A stretch of 64,000 nucleotides of DNA from Manduca sexta (GCF_014839805.1 NC_051141.1:19228777-19292776), one strand, 5' to 3'; positions 13,374 through 26,960 are shown, numbered from the stretch's first letter. The notes: generated by a model from the sequence alone, not told the origin. Translations and numbers: made by a program.

Positions 13374-13679
13374 CTGAAAATATAGAAACAATTAGGTGTT
13401 ATATGCAGAACTTTTGTAACTAGTTTCTTATTCCATTTTCAGAATTTGTTTCACAGTGTCTGGTCAGGTCTTTCAGTTAGTCAGCACTTGTATTACAAGT
13501 TTGAGGTTTGTAGTTGGTGTAATTATGAAGCTTTATAATTACGTAGTTTCAAGATGTTCGACGCAGTCTAATCATCACGTGTATTGTAACTGCAAAATGT
13601 AGGATTGTATAAGAGTATAATAAGAACTTTGTACACAGACGTCGTGGTTACCACGTGGGAGTGTTTTCATATTATCTTA

Positions 13680-13920
13680 GTTAGTTTCATTTTACAATTT
13701 TTTTTGCACTGGTCTCCAACTGCGTGACGGAGTTTTCCCTGGAGAAAGGTTCCACTATATATATACCCATGATAGAAAAGTAGCCTATATTCTTCCCTAG
13801 GGCTCAAACTATCTCCATACCAAATTTTATCGAAATCTTTTCGGTGAGTTTTGAGTTTATCGCGTTCAGACAGACAGACGTGGCAGCGGATTTTATTTTA
13901 TAATATGTAATGATAATAAA
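13680..13920. mobile_element. Dispersed repeat 3'-end fragment
   Basis: TATATATACCCATGATAGAA, CAAATTTTATCGAAATC and GACAGACAGACGTGGCAGCG are in the style of a retroelement 3' region common in insects and Lepidoptera. Related text (ACAGACAGACGGACTGGCAG) occurs at 47430-47450. No ORF is present. Confidence 0.5.
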
Positions 13921-14001
13921 CGATAATTAATGCTAGTTCTAAATTAGTATTCATAATGAAAATAAAGAATAATTTTGAAATGTTTTATCAAAGCAACTTA
14001 C

Positions 14002-14112
14002 CTTCAAGCGTGAGATGAGTGTCGAACCAGACGAAGCATCCAAGGTCCCGCGGCGAAGAACGGTCATTAAGTGTAAAGTGTGGTATCACGTGTCGAATTT
14101 TCCTTAACCTTG
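14002..14112 (-). other. Candidate exon with splice donor
   Basis: The minus strand reads CTCACGCTTGAAG|GTAAGTTGC, a strong donor at 14001/14002. Upstream of it one frame stays open for about 35 codons and includes SPRDLGCFVWFDTHLTLE. Another frame offers an ATG near 14064 (MTVLRRGTLDASSGSTL). It is unclear which frame, if any, is coding, or whether this is a non-coding RNA exon. Spliced to the acceptor at 13.37 kb, the first frame does not give the attractive EDFFELP ending. Confidence 0.35.
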
Positions 14113-14299
14113 GTCAGTCTGCTTATATTCTCCATTCTCATTCTACAATCGGGAGTAATATAAAACAACAAACATGTTCCTCACGTGGCCGTCTTGGTAG
14201 GTCAATGCAAACAGATTTTGTAAGACATAACGTGGTTCGTGTTAGACTGATCGGTGATAACTTATCATGGCTTAAGCTGATTCTGATCGGGCTGGGATA

Positions 14300-14750
14300 G
14301 TTAAAATTTGCTGACTCGTGACCAAAGGTGCGATATCATGGCTAATTATTCAATAGATAGTAGTCGTGATGCGAAGTTGCCATTGACGTATGAACATCCA
14401 TATTCATCTATTTTCTAAAATCAGGATCGTTGGAAATTTAATAGAACTAAATTTATATCTCTTCTTATAAGTCACGTCAATGCTTTATCATGATCAGCGT
14501 TGAAATCCATAACTTTTATTGAAGACAGTATATTAGTTGTGTAAAATGTAAAGAGTAACACATGTAAGTTGAACATGCGATTTTTCGTATTAAATATCTC
14601 AGCTGATCCGAATGTATTTTTTTTCTGACCAGCGATGAGAAAGAAAATGGCACTTGTTCCGTGTTATTTAGAGCAGAACCTCTATTTGTGTAAGAAATGT
14701 CTTTTACTTCTTGAAAATTGAAAATGAACAAATGATCTCCGCGCCTACCC
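14300..14750. other. Interval without supported gene
   Basis: AT-rich sequence between a candidate exon and the second satellite. Open frames are short and feature-poor. Confidence 0.5.
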
Positions 14751-17700
14751 CGCAGTTTGTAAATTTTTGCTGCGTAGAACTAAGGGCCAGCTTCTACTGC
14801 AGTTGACTGAGTATAATCATGAATCTGTATTTTCTTCCGCAGTAAGTTCGGGAACATTAACACTTCTTGTAAGAAATCCATCCTTTTTCCGCATGAAATT
14901 TGAAAACTGGGCAATGTTGACCGCATCTACCTCAAAGACTGATAGATTCTGATGACCTGTGGTGAAATATAATTAAGGTTCTGCATCTTATTCGGCAGTG
15001 GGAACATGAAAATCACCACTTATTGTAAGATATACATTATGTTTCTGCATAAGAATATTAAATTAGGACATTTTTGCCCGCGCCTCCTCACAGAATGTAA
15101 GATTTCGATGACCGGCGGCGACAGTCGCTGAGTACTTATACTCAGCATATCTTGTACGATAGTTAACTGAGAATAATCATGGACCTGCATTTTCTTCCGA
15201 TGTGAGTTCGGGAGAATCAAAACTTCTTGTAAGAAATCCATTCTTTTTCCGCATGAAAATTTAAAACTGGGAAATGTTGACCGCGTCTACCTCAAAGACT
15301 GATAGATTCTGACGACTAGTCGTGGAATATAATTGAGGATTTGCATCTTATTCGGCAGTGGGAACATGAAAATCACCACTTATTGTAAGATCTCCATTTT
15401 TTTCTGCATAAGAATATTAAATTAGGACATTTTTGCCCGCGCCTCCTCACAGAATGTAAGATTCCGGTGACCGGCGGCGACAGTCGCTGAGTACTTCTAC
15501 TCAGCATATCTTGTAACTGTACTTGTTAAATGAGAATTATCATGGACCTGCATTTTCTTCCGATGTGAGTTCGGGAACATTAGCACTCTTCTAAGAAATC
15601 CATTATTTTCCGCATGTAAATTGAAAACTGAAAAAAATTGTCCGTGTCTTCCTGAATGACCGCAAAATTCCATTACGTAACGCTCAGATAAGTTAACCAA
15701 GGGTTAGCATCTTAAGATATTTATTCCTGAATTTCCTTGAAACTAATGAGAGCTTCGCTACGACTACGCGCAGCATAATAGTTGATGTCTTATACTCTCT
15801 CAGCGAAAGTCCTGAGCCGTTACAGGGTTGCCGTCAGCATGGTCGCTTAATTTTCAAGGGTTGTGAGCGTCTAAAGCGCTCACCCCAAAGGTCCGGTGTG
15901 TTTTCATCAGCCGGCCCTCGTCAGGCTTACCAACGTAAGGTCAAGTTTAAAAAATTAGAGCAATATCGAAGAATATCTATATATGAATGCAGTATAAATC
16001 CAAGTAATGTACGACAGCCATATAGAATGCAGGGTTTCTCGGACTTGCAGTTAAAAAAAAAATATATGTAAAAGTTTTCATATACGCTTACATATATTTT
16101 ATAATGCGGAAGAACTTCACAGTATTCACAGAAGACCAAAAAAATTAAAATCATGAGTTATTAAAATTCCCTCTTCAGTTTTATCATTACGTAAATTTTA
16201 AATCTCATTTTCACTAATACAAAGTCGCATAAAAATTTGGGTCTATGAAAGTCAGACGGCATCTATAGGTACATCACAGGTCCCAGAGATTCTGGTAATC
16301 GAGGGCCAGAATCTTCTATTGCAGTTGACTGAGTATAATCATAAATCTGCATTATCTGTCGCTGTGAGTTCAGGAACATCAAAACTTTTTTCAAGAAATC
16401 CATTCTTTTTTTGCTTGTAAGTTGAAAATTAGGATATGTTGACTTGTAAGAAATACATTATTTTTCAGCATGTAAGTTGAATAACAGGGCAAATGTTGCC
16501 CGCGTCTACCTCAAACACTGATACATTTTCATGACCAGTGGTGGAAAATAATTAAGGACTTGCATCTTATTCGGCACAAATTCACTCACGAAGGGGACTG
16601 ATGATCTCATAAACTCGAATGAAGTCGTTGGACGCGGGCCGCTTCCAATAGGTCGATCTAGAAATCTTTGGGGAGGTCCATCTTCAGCAGTGGACGTCCT
16701 GCGGCTGGTGATAAAGATGAATTGCATTCTGTTTCCGCATGTAAATTGAAAACTGGGAAATGTTGACCGCGTCTACCTCAAAGACTGATAGATTCTGACG
16801 ACTAGTCGTGAAATATAATTAAGGATTTGCATCTTATTCGGCAGTGGGAACATGAGAATCACCACTTATTGTAAGATATACATTTTTTTCTGCATAAGAA
16901 TATTAAATTAGGACATTTTTGCCCGCGCCTCCTCACAGAATGTAAGATTCCGGTGACCGGCGGTGACAGTCGCTGAGTACTTCATCAGAGTACGCACATC
17001 TTGTACGTAGGCCAGTATTTTGTATTGCAGTTGACTGAGTATATTCATGGACCTACATTTTCTTCCGCTCTGAGTTCGGGAACATCAAAACTTCTAGTAA
17101 GAAATTCATTCTTTTTCCGCATATAATTTAAAAACTGGGAAATGTTGACTTTTAAGTAATATACTCTTTTCCCACATGTAAATTGAAAACTTAGAATTAA
17201 TGTTGACCGCGTCTGCCTCAAAGACTGATGGATTCTGATGACTAGTCGTGGAATATAATTAATGATCTGCATCTTATTCGACAATAGGTACAGAGACACA
17301 ACCCCTTTTAAGAAATCCATTCGTTGTATGAATAAAAATTAAAAATTTGTTTTTTTTTTATCGCTTCTACCTCACATATCGTTAGATTCCGCTGACGGTA
17401 GTTACTGAGACAATCGAGCATCAGTACCGTTTTCCCACAAATCCGTGTTTCAATGAAACCAGATCCTTCCAAGTTATGTAGCTGACTTCGTTATCTTTCT
17501 CTTCGGATTGAAGTAACGTAATATCTTTTAAAAGTTTTGTTACATATAGGTGGTCAAAGGTGACTGGCGGTAATTTTTGGAATGGCGATCAACAAAAATC
17601 GAAATAATATCAGGATCCATGGTCTTCAAAAGGCTGAAAATAACTTCTGCGTCTCAATTTTCTGTGCCTTTATTTCCGTGTTATACTTTTCTCATCTGCA

Positions 17701-18700
17701 ACTACCGATTCAAACAGCAAAATCTTCAATTTCTTTATATCAACACAAATTCCATTCAAACTGTCCTCGTCGATCACTGATATTTTGTTGCATATATAGG
17801 CTCACATTTCATCAATGACAACGTAATAGCTATTACACTTTAACTTAGGCGCCATGATTAGCTTCTTACTGAGTCATTTTGCACACCTGCTCCCCGAATA
17901 GGCGCACGCGCATTTTTGTTGGACATTGAATGCAGAACCATCGCTTTTTATTAGGAAATCCATTGTTCTTTTTCGTGTTAATTGAAAACTCGGAAATATT
18001 AACCGCGACTGGCACACGTATTGTGTTAACCGGCGGTAATCAATGTTGAGAATAATCAAAAGTCTGTAGGTACTGCATTTGGTACAGGAACATCTCCTTT
18101 TGGAATAAGAAATGAATTGAAAATAAAATCTATTCCAAGACTGCATGTTTCTCTTGACTAGTGATAATAAAACGCTCATAATAATACAGAGGTTGAATTT
18201 TAAAGACCATATAAGCATAGTATTCTTCTGACATATCCTTCTGAATAGCAGCATAAAATTTGGAGCTTCATCAAAGTATTCTTCACGAGTAGGGTAACAT
18301 CTTTGTTCATGTTAAAAATCATTAATGTTCCGCTTAAAATATTGAAAACTTTAAAAGTTGTATTTCTATAACTCCACTTAAAGAGTCTTTTATATAAAAT
18401 CATTTCCAAGACTGCAAGATTCTACTAACCTTTTAGAAGATAAAAATGGTTTATGTTGATCGAGGAACATTTGCAGTAATATATCCAGAAGGTTTCAGTG
18501 TGTAACTTGAAACACAAGCAAATCATGCCTCTTCTCCAAAAAAATCATCTAATATAAAATCATTCACAAGACTGCAAAATTCTGATGATTAGTAGCATCT
18601 CTTATCTGTATTTCTACCATAGTTTTTGGAGCAAATGCTTCGAATCCAATAAAATGTCGCACTTATCATGAATTAGGTACTGTACTCTCAATGACACATT
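14750..18700. repeat. Second complex satellite, diverged monomers of about 190 bp
   Basis: Degenerate repeats share a skeleton: TTCTGCAT or TTTCTTCCG, GGGAACAT, TTGTAAGAAATCCATT, GAAAACTGGGAAATGTTGAC, CGCGTCTACCTCA and TGACCGGCGG. Longer blocks also recur. The stretch from GCATCTTATTCGGCAGTGGG to CAGTCGCTGAGTACTT occurs near 14985, 15345 and 16830, so monomers are grouped in units of a few hundred bp. Similarity fades from about 17.3 kb onward. No conserved frame runs through the copies. Confidence 0.8.
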
Positions 18701-21620
18701 AGTACTTAAATAATTCTCGATTCTGAGTATTCGGTAATTGTCGTAACTTTCCTATTATTAGCCAGTTATGCGTTTGGCTATTTAGTTTCTATTGAATGTT
18801 GTAGTACTCTCGCTAAATATAGCAGTCGTATTGAAGTCAACGCTTGTTATCGTAGGGTGCTCTTTCATACAAACTCATATAAATGAGTAATAGTTTGTCT
18901 AATAATCAAAGATTTCAATTATTAGATAAAATGCAATATCTTCAAGTTTATAAAGCGATTTAATGATCATCTGTTATCGCCAAATTTTCTTGATTACGTG
19001 ATGTGATTTGATGAAGGTACGAAATATGTTTATTGTTGTCAATGCGGATTCCTATTATAACGCGCGCTGGCTACTGAAGGTGCATAACGATGATAGTCAA
19101 GCAGACAGTAAATATATATGTGGCTGTGATCACGTAATCATTTGCCGGTTGATGAAGCTGCGTAATGATGTTAGTCAAGCGGACAGTAAATTAGTATGGG
19201 GCTGTCATCGCATAATCCTTTTGATTACTTTAGTTGTTTGATAATGGTGCGGATAGATGTAAGTCAAGCGGACATTAAAATTAAAATAGGTCAACGCATA
19301 ATCCTCTTGATAACTTTCGCAGCTGATAATGGTGCGGATTGAAGTTAGTCAAGCGGACAGGAAATTAGTATGTGGCTGACATCGTCTAATCTTCTTGATT
19401 ACACTCGCTGTTTGATGATGGTGCGGATTTATGTTAGTCAAGCAGGCAGTACATAAATATGTGGCTGTGATCGCGTAATCATTTTCTGGTTGATGAAGCT
19501 GTCTAATAATGTTAGGCCAGCAGACAATAAATTAGTATGTGGCTGTCATCGCATAATCCTCTTGATTACTTTTACTGGTTGATAAAGGCGCGTAATGATG
19601 CTAGTCAAGCCGACAGTAAATAAGTATGTGGCAGTCATCGTGTAATCCTCTTCATTACACTCGCTGGTTGATGAAGCTGAATACAAATTCCAATTAAACT
19701 GTCCTCGTCGATCACTGATATTTTGTAACATATATAGGCTAACATTTCATCAATGACAACGAAATAGCTATTACACTTTAACTTAGACGCCAGGGTTAAC
19801 TTTTTACCGAGTCATTTTGCACACCTGCTCCCCGAATAGGCGCAAGCGCATTTCTGTTGGACATTGAATACTGAACCATCGCTTTGTATTAAGAAATCCA
19901 TTGTCCTTTTTCATGAAACTTGAAAACCTGGGAATATTAACCGCGACTGGCACACATATTATGTTAACCGGCGGTGATCACTGTCAAGAATAATCAAAAG
20001 TCTGTAGGTCCTGCATTTGATACAGGAACATCTCCTTTTGGAATACGAAATGCATTGAATATAAAATCTATTCCAAGACTGCAAGTTTCTGCTTACTGGC
20101 GGTAATAAAATGCTCATAATAATCCAGAGGTTGAATTTTAAAGAGCATATAAGTATACATTTCTTCTGACATTCTTCTGATTAGCAGCGAAAAAATTGAA
20201 GTTTCATCAAAGTATTCTTCACGAGTAGAGTAACATCTTTGTTAATGTTAAAAATCATTAGGTGTTCCGCTTAAAATATTGAAAACTTTAAAAGTTGTAT
20301 TTCTATAACTCCACTTAAAGAGTCCTTTATATAAAATCATTTCCAAGACTGCAAGTTTCTACTAACCTTTTAGAAGATAAAAATGGTTTATGTTCATAGA
20401 GGAACATTTGCAGTAATATATCCAGGTTTCAGTGTGTAATTTGAAACACAAGCAAATCATGCCTCTTCTCCAAAAATTCATCTAATATAAAATCATTTAC
20501 AAGACTGCAATATTCTGATGATTAGTAGCATCTCTTATCTGTATTTCTACCATAGTTTTTGGAGCAAATACTTCGAATCCAATAAAATGTCGCACTTATC
20601 ATGAATTAGGTACTGTACTCTCAATGACAGATTAGTACCTAAATAATTCTCGATTCGTAGTATTCGGTTAGTGTCGTAAACTTCCCACTACTAGCCAGTT
20701 TGCGTTTGGCTATTTAGTTTCTATTGAATGTTGTAGTACTCTCGCTAAATATAGCAGTCGTATTGAAGTCAACACTTGTTATTGTGGGGTGCTCTTTCAT
20801 ACAAACTCATATAAATGAGTAATAGTTTCTCTAATAATCAGATTTCAATTTTTAGATAAAATGCAATATCTTCACGTTTATAATGCGATTTAATGATCAT
20901 CTGTCATCGCCAAATTCTCTTGATTACATGATGTGACTGATGAAGGTGCGAAATATTTTTGTTGTTGTCAATGCGGATTCCTATTAATAACGCGCGCTGG
21001 CTAATGAAGGTGCGTAATGATATTAGTCAAGCGGACAGTAAATTAGTATATAGCTGTCATGGCGTAATCTTCTAAATTACACTCGCTGGTTGATAAAGGC
21101 GTGTAATGATGTTAGTCAAGCCGACAGTAAATTAGTATGTGGCTCTCATCGCATAATCCTCTTGATAACTTTCGCTGATTGATAAAGGCGCGTAGTGATG
21201 TTAGTCAAGCGGACAGTAAATTAGCATGCGGTTGTAATCGCATAATCTTCTTGATTACAATCGCTGGTTGATGATGGTGCGGATTGATGTTAGTCAAGCG
21301 GACAGTAAATTAGTATGCAGCTGACATCGCGTAATCTTCTCGATAACACTCGCTTTTTGATGATGGTGCGGATTTATGTTAATCAAGCGGATAGTCAATT
21401 AGTATGTGGCTGACATCGCGTAATCTTCTCGATTACACTCGCTGGTTGACAAAGGCGCGTATGATGTTACTCAAGCAGGCAGTAAATAAGTATGTAGCTG
21501 TCATCGCGTAATCTTCTTGATTGCATTCGCTGTTTGATGATGGTGCGTAATGATGTTAGTCAAGCGGACAGTAAATAAGTATGTAGCTGTCATCGCGTAA
21601 TCTTCTTGATTACACTCGCT
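17690..21620. repeat. Tandem segmental duplication of about 1.93 kb
   Basis: The block that starts near 17690 recurs near 19630. GTCCTCGTCG is at 17763 and 19701 (offset 1938) and AATGCGGATT is at 19041 and 20970 (offset 1929). The copies share satellite 2 material followed by 89-bp satellite monomers, and differ by substitutions and small indels. Its junctions fall inside the 89-bp satellite, which suggests unequal exchange between satellite monomers created it. Confidence 0.85.
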
Positions 21621-24000
21621 GTTTGATGACGGTGCGTAATGATGTTAGTCAAGCGGGCAGTAAATAAGTATGTAGCTGTCATCGCGTAATCTTCTTGATT
21701 ACACTCGCTGTTTGATGATGGTGCGTAATGATGTTAGTCAAGCGGACAGTAAATAAGTATGTAGCTGTCATCGCATAATGTTCATGATTACACTCGCTGT
21801 TTGATGACGGTGCGTAATGGTGTTAGTCAAGCGGGCAGTAAATAAGTATGTAGCTGTCATCGCGTAATCTTCTTGATTACACTCGCTGTTTGATGACGGT
21901 GCGTAATGATGTTAGTCCAGCGGGCAGTAAATAAGTATGTAGCTGTCATCGCGTAATCTTCTTGATTACACTCTCTGTTTGATGACGGTGCGTAATGATG
22001 TTAGTCAAGCGGACAGTAAATAAGTATGTAGCTGTCATCGCGTAATCTTCTTGATTACACTCGCTGTTTGATGACGGTGCGTAATGATGTTAGTCAAGCG
22101 GGCAGTAAATAAGTATGTAGCTGTCATCGCGTAATCTTCTTGATTACACTCGCTGTTTGATGATGGTGCGTAATGATGTTAGTCAAGCGGACAGTAAATA
22201 AGTATGTAGCTGTCATCGCGTAATATTCTTGATTACACTCGCTGTTTGATGACGGTGCGTAATGGTGTTAGTCAAGCGGGCAGTAAATAAGTATGTAGCT
22301 GTCATCGCGTAATCTTCTTGATTACACTCGCTGTTTGATGACGGTGCGTAATGATGTTAGTCCAGCGGGCAGTAAATAAGTATGTAGCTGTCATCGCGTA
22401 ATCTTCTTGATTACACTCTCTGTTTGATGACGGTGTGTAATGATGTTAGTCAAGCGAGCAGTAAATAAGTATATGGCTCTCATCGTGTAATCTTCTCGAT
22501 TACACTCGCTGGTTAATAAAGGCGCGTAATGATGTTAGTCAGGCCAACAGTAAATTAGCATGCGGCTGTAATCGCATAACCTTCTTGATTGTACTCGCTG
22601 GTTCATGATGGTGCGGATTGATGTTAGTCATGCGGACAGTAAATTAGTATGTGGCTGACATCGTCGTATCTTCTCGATTACACTCGTGGGTTGATAAAGG
22701 CGCGTATGATGTTAGTCAAGCCGACAGTAAATGAGCATGCAGCTGCAATCGCGTAATCTTCTGGATTACACTCGCTGATTGATGAAGCCGCGTAATGATA
22801 TTAGTCAAGCGAGCAGAAAATAAGTATGTGGCTAACATCGCTTTATCTTCTTGATTACACTCGCTGGTTGATAACGGCGCGTACGCGCCGACAGTAAATT
22901 AGCACGCGGCTGTCATCATGTAATCTTCTTGATTACACTCGCTGTTTGATGATGGTGCGGGTTTATGTTAGTCAAGCAGGCAGTAAATAAATATGTGGCT
23001 GTGATCGCGTAATAATTTGCTGATTGATGGAGCCGCGTCATGATGTTAGTCAAGCGGACAGTAAATTAGTATGTGGCTGTCGTCGCATAATCCTCATCAT
23101 TACACTCGCTGGTCGATGAAGCCATCTAATGATGTTAGTCAAGCGGACAGTAAATTAGTATGTGGCTGACATCTCATAATGCTCTTGATTACTTTCGCTG
23201 GTTGATAAATGCGCGTAGTGATGTTAGTCAGGCCGACAATAAATTAGCATGCGGCTGTAATCGCGTAATCTTCTTGATTACAATCGCTGGTTGATGATGG
23301 TGCGGATTGATTTTAGTCAAGCGGACAGTAAATTAGTATGCAGCTGACCTTGCGTAATCTTCTTGATTACAATCGCTGGTTGATGATGGTACGTAATGAT
23401 ATTAGTCAAGCGGACACTAAATTAGTATGCAGCTGACCTTGCGTAATCTTCTTGATTACAATCGCTGGTTGATGATGGTACGTAATGATATTAGTCAAGC
23501 GGACAGTAAATTAGTATGCAGCTGACCTTGCGTAATCTTCTTGATTACAATCGCTGGTTGATGATGGTACGTAATGATATTAGTCAAGCGGACAGTAAAT
23601 TAGTATGCAGCTGACCTTGCGTAATCTTCTTGATTACAATCGCTGGTTGATGATGGTACGTAATGATATTAGTCAAGCGGACAGTAAATTAGTATGTAGC
23701 TGTCATGGCGTTAATCTTCTAAATTACAATCGCTGGTTGATAAAGGCGCGTAATGAGTTTAGTCAAGCTGACAGTAAATTAGCACGCGGCTGTCATCGTG
23801 TAATCATCTTCATTACACTCTCTGATTGATGATGGTGCGGATTTATGTTAGTCAAGTGGACAGAAAATAACATGTGGCTGTCATCGTGTAATCCTCTTTA
23901 TTACACTTGCTGATGATGATGGTGCGGATTTATGTTAGTCAAGCGGACGGCAAATAAGTATGTGGCTGTCATTGCGTCTTAATCTTGTGCGTGTTGGTTC
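19000..24000. repeat. 89-bp satellite, locally a five-monomer higher-order repeat
   Basis: The monomer is 89 bp (GATGTTAGTC at 21552 and at 21641). It contains GTCAAGCGGACAGTAAAT, CATCGCGTAATCTTCTTGAT and TACACTCGCTG. About 45-55 monomers are present, with one interruption by duplicated satellite-2 material at 19.69-20.93 kb. Between about 21460 and 22480 monomers are nearly identical and variants recur every 445 bp: GGTGTTAGTC at 21819 and 22264, and TCCAGCGGGCAG at 21916 and 22361. Outer monomers are more diverged. A second homogenised run (CAGCTGACCTTGCGTAATC) lies at 23340-23640. Confidence 0.95.
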
Positions 24001-25800
24001 GCGCTCTCCATGCAGGACGTTGCTGATTGAACTTGATGTTTGATGAAATAGTTGTATGAATTTTAGTTTGCGCGCTGGTTGATACTGCCGCAACGGGTAT
24101 AGTGGTTTGAGCTAATTGCGGCGTTCCTTACATGAGCCATGATGATGAGATCGTTTATTATTGTTAGCGCAGGCGTAGTTAGTTCTGCTTCATGATTATG
24201 ATAAAGCGAAATATTTTTAGTGTAGCTTGCTGTTGCTTTTGGTTGCGCAGTCTAGTTTGCAGTGCCAACACGAGATTTGGACAAACGCGTTGACTGATGA
24301 TGGCATTTTTTCCTCTCGAGAAAATTGATTTATATGATCTCTATCTTGGTTTAGAGCGATGGTTGGTGCTGTAACTGTGGATGTTGCCTATTGGTATCGC
24401 TATTCGATTGTAGATTCAGATGTGATTGGTGGAAGGTTCCATGTGACGCTGATCCGCCTTTCCTCAGCCACGGGATCTGAAATAGAGAGTACCTGTTAGG
24501 GAACTACGTCATAATACGGGCAAAACAAACCCAGTATTGTTATAAAATTGAAGCTTATCGGAAATTACTTGATATAAATTTGAATGAAGCTGGTAGGTTA
24601 GCTAGTTTAGGGCTTTTATCGTCCTTACCGGTGAGGATCTCGTCGTGGTTCTCCCTTTATCTTTATTAAGATTAAATACATATTTTTTAGTTTTTCTTTC
24701 CTGCCAGCCCGAGCTGGATTCTTTGTTTACTTTATAGTCATTCATTTATTTAATGTCCAATACAAACACAATGATAAAATGTCTTTAATTATTTAAGTGA
24801 CATTATTTATGTTAATAATTAAATACTCTTATGTACCTTGACTTAATTATGTTTGCAAACGTAATGAATAAAGCATTTTATTTTAAATAGTTTACCTGTA
24901 GATAAGATCCCGCGGTTGTTTACAACTGGGTGTGCTGCTTAATGCTGTTCATGCTAATTGATGCTTGGTGATGGCTCTGTCTTCGTTGTTAGCGTAAGGC
25001 GATGCTTCTGACATACTTTAAGCACAAGACAGTCTGATGATTGCTTTTCTTGATTAGAACACGTTGAAGTGTACAATTAATGCTTGTTGGTATGAATGAT
25101 TTTGCCATATCCTTGATTATTAACGCTAGAGCATGTGCTATTCGGTGAGATGCAAACTTCCAAAATAATTTGAGAGAGCACATTCAGAATCAAAGGGTTT
25201 CGTTGAAGAGGCTTCAAAACTCCTGCGTGTAAACATAACAGCCTTTCACAGCCTATGTTCAGCAGTAGATTTTATTATGCTGATGATGATGACAGGTTCG
25301 AGACCTAAAACAAAGGCACTGGTTAATAATTGTGGCAAAGCAGCAATAAACTCTAATATAATTTCGTAACGAACAAATGTACACGGAATAATTTAGTTCA
25401 TTGTAAGCTTATTACCGAGACAATTATCTCATGGTTGCTGAGGGGCTGCTGATGGCTGTACGCGCCGTCTTCGGATACTAGTGCGAGCTGATGAACTTCG
25501 GGAGAACTTCTCAGTGTTGGCTAATGGTTGCTGAGGGGCTGCTGATCGCTCTACACGCCGTCTTCTGATACTAGCTGATGAACTTCTTGGGCACTGCTCA
25601 CAGTTGGGTTCTTTAGAGTTAACGCTTGATTTTGATTCAGTAGACTAGACTTCTTCGGCTGCATATGCATGACAATCTAGAATAGCGTGTCGAAACACGA
25701 TGTCATTGTCGCACGATATGGTTTTTCTGGACCGACGTTCTTGTAGTTGGTTCATCAGCGTTTCATTCATTAGCCATGTACCACATGATCTGAAAAACAT
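24000..25800. other. Degraded repeat zone next to the 89-bp satellite
   Basis: Fragments in the style of the satellite (GCTGGTTGAT, TTAGCGCAGGCG) persist with no clear period. A 93-bp tandem pair (GTTGCTGAGGGGCTGCTGAT at 25434 and 25527) lies at 25431-25615. Bases 24420-24900 may be an inserted element, but no ends were identified. No gene is supported. Confidence 0.45.
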
Positions 25801-26250
25801 GGGCGTTAGTACAAGTGACAAGGAAACTAATAGGTATGGAAAACCGTTACGTACCTGATTTAGCAGAATTACAAGCTGCCAGGCGAAGGGTGGGTTTTAC
25901 GAGTTATGGACGGGAAGAGGATTTATCAGGATACCACCATTACCAGTATGGTTATGTTGGTTTCACCGGTCTTACGGCCAAATATCGACGCTTGGGAGTA
26001 TAGCATCGTCCAAGCGAGTATTGGACCGAGTCCTTAACCCGTATGTACCTCACACCGGCATACCAACTAAAGCCCGCGGTGGCCTTCTTCGGCGCATACG
26101 GGACAGCCCCGGGGTATCTTGTTGCACTGAGATAGCTGCTCGGAACCGTCCCTGTGCGATACCGTATTGCGAGACCTCTCCAATTAAGGGGCTAAGATTC
26201 CCTGAGTACCTACCACCGTTATAACTACTTTCGTAATTGAAGTTTATGGA
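25800..26250 (+). other. Coding-like remnant, unidentified
   Basis: A frame at 25815-26003 reads MENRYVPDLAELQAARRRV and then YHHYQYGYVGFTGLTAKYRR. It ends at a stop and coding-like text continues in other frames to about 26224. Base composition is clearly more GC-rich than its surroundings. This looks like part of a mobile element or processed transcript. No domain was recognised and no flanking repeat was seen. Confidence 0.35.
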
Positions 26251-26744
26251 CTTCAGCCATCTTCTTCAAGCGGCTATCTTTTAATGTCAAGAAAGCATTT
26301 ACATGAACGAAAAGTATTAAAGATGCCTGAAAAACTACAATAGCAAACTGTAAACGTGTTACAAAAATAGTTAGAATACATCATTAGAAGTTTCATGTTA
26401 CTACATTACGGTATTTTATTATTCCTTAAAACAATAGAATCGAATGTGAAATAATAGTCATTATCCACGAACTTTACTGTCTCAGTTTATTTTGATATAA
26501 TATTACGATTCCAAATGATACATTCGAGTGGACAAAATCGACACTCGGTTTACACGTTAGAGCTACACACTTATACACTTATATATGTCGGCTGATATCA
26601 AAAATCAAAATGCACGCAATTCTACCGTCATGCATATTACAGGACGATTGGAATCAGCCGCAATCCCTCTGATACCTAGGGGGAATAATTCCCCAGGGTT
26701 TAAAGATTACCCTCAAAAAATACACAACTGAGATACAACTAAAT

Positions 26745-26960
26745 ATTCCGATCGATTCTGCGAGCGACGGAGCGGCGCCGCGGCGCTACTGAGTTTGAGT
26801 TAGCGTTGTGACATTTACCTCGGGCCGCGACCGCTGAGAGGCCCTCAGCTGCGCCCGGGTCACCGCTCACCGCTCCGCGCACCCAGATCCGAACTGATTC
26901 ATTCATACTGTTGCCTCGCTCTCCCCATTTTTTGTTCAACACTCGCAATTACAGCCTAAA
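26745..26960 (-). promoter_or_regulatory. GC-rich island with candidate first exon and donor
   Basis: Bases 26745-26900 are strikingly GC-rich (CGAGCGACGGAGCGGCGCCG) in an AT-rich context. On the minus strand the island ends in CGGTCGCGGCCCGAG|GTAAATGTC, a plausible donor at 26818/26819. This fits a promoter and 5' exon of a minus-strand gene, possibly one that uses the exons near 14.0 and 13.3 kb. If so, its intron contains both satellites. No ATG-led frame of quality was seen, so the exon would be mostly 5' UTR. Confidence 0.4.

Noticed and set aside
19000..24000. CRISPR-like reading of the regular 89-bp array
   Set aside because: There are no unique spacers: the whole 89 bp repeats, in a eukaryotic context, so it is a satellite.
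26260..26700. Possible RNA gene in the stretch ending CCTAGGGGGAATAATTCCCC
   Set aside because: Only a short local palindrome (GGGGAATAATTCCCC) is present, without conserved flanks or a promoter.
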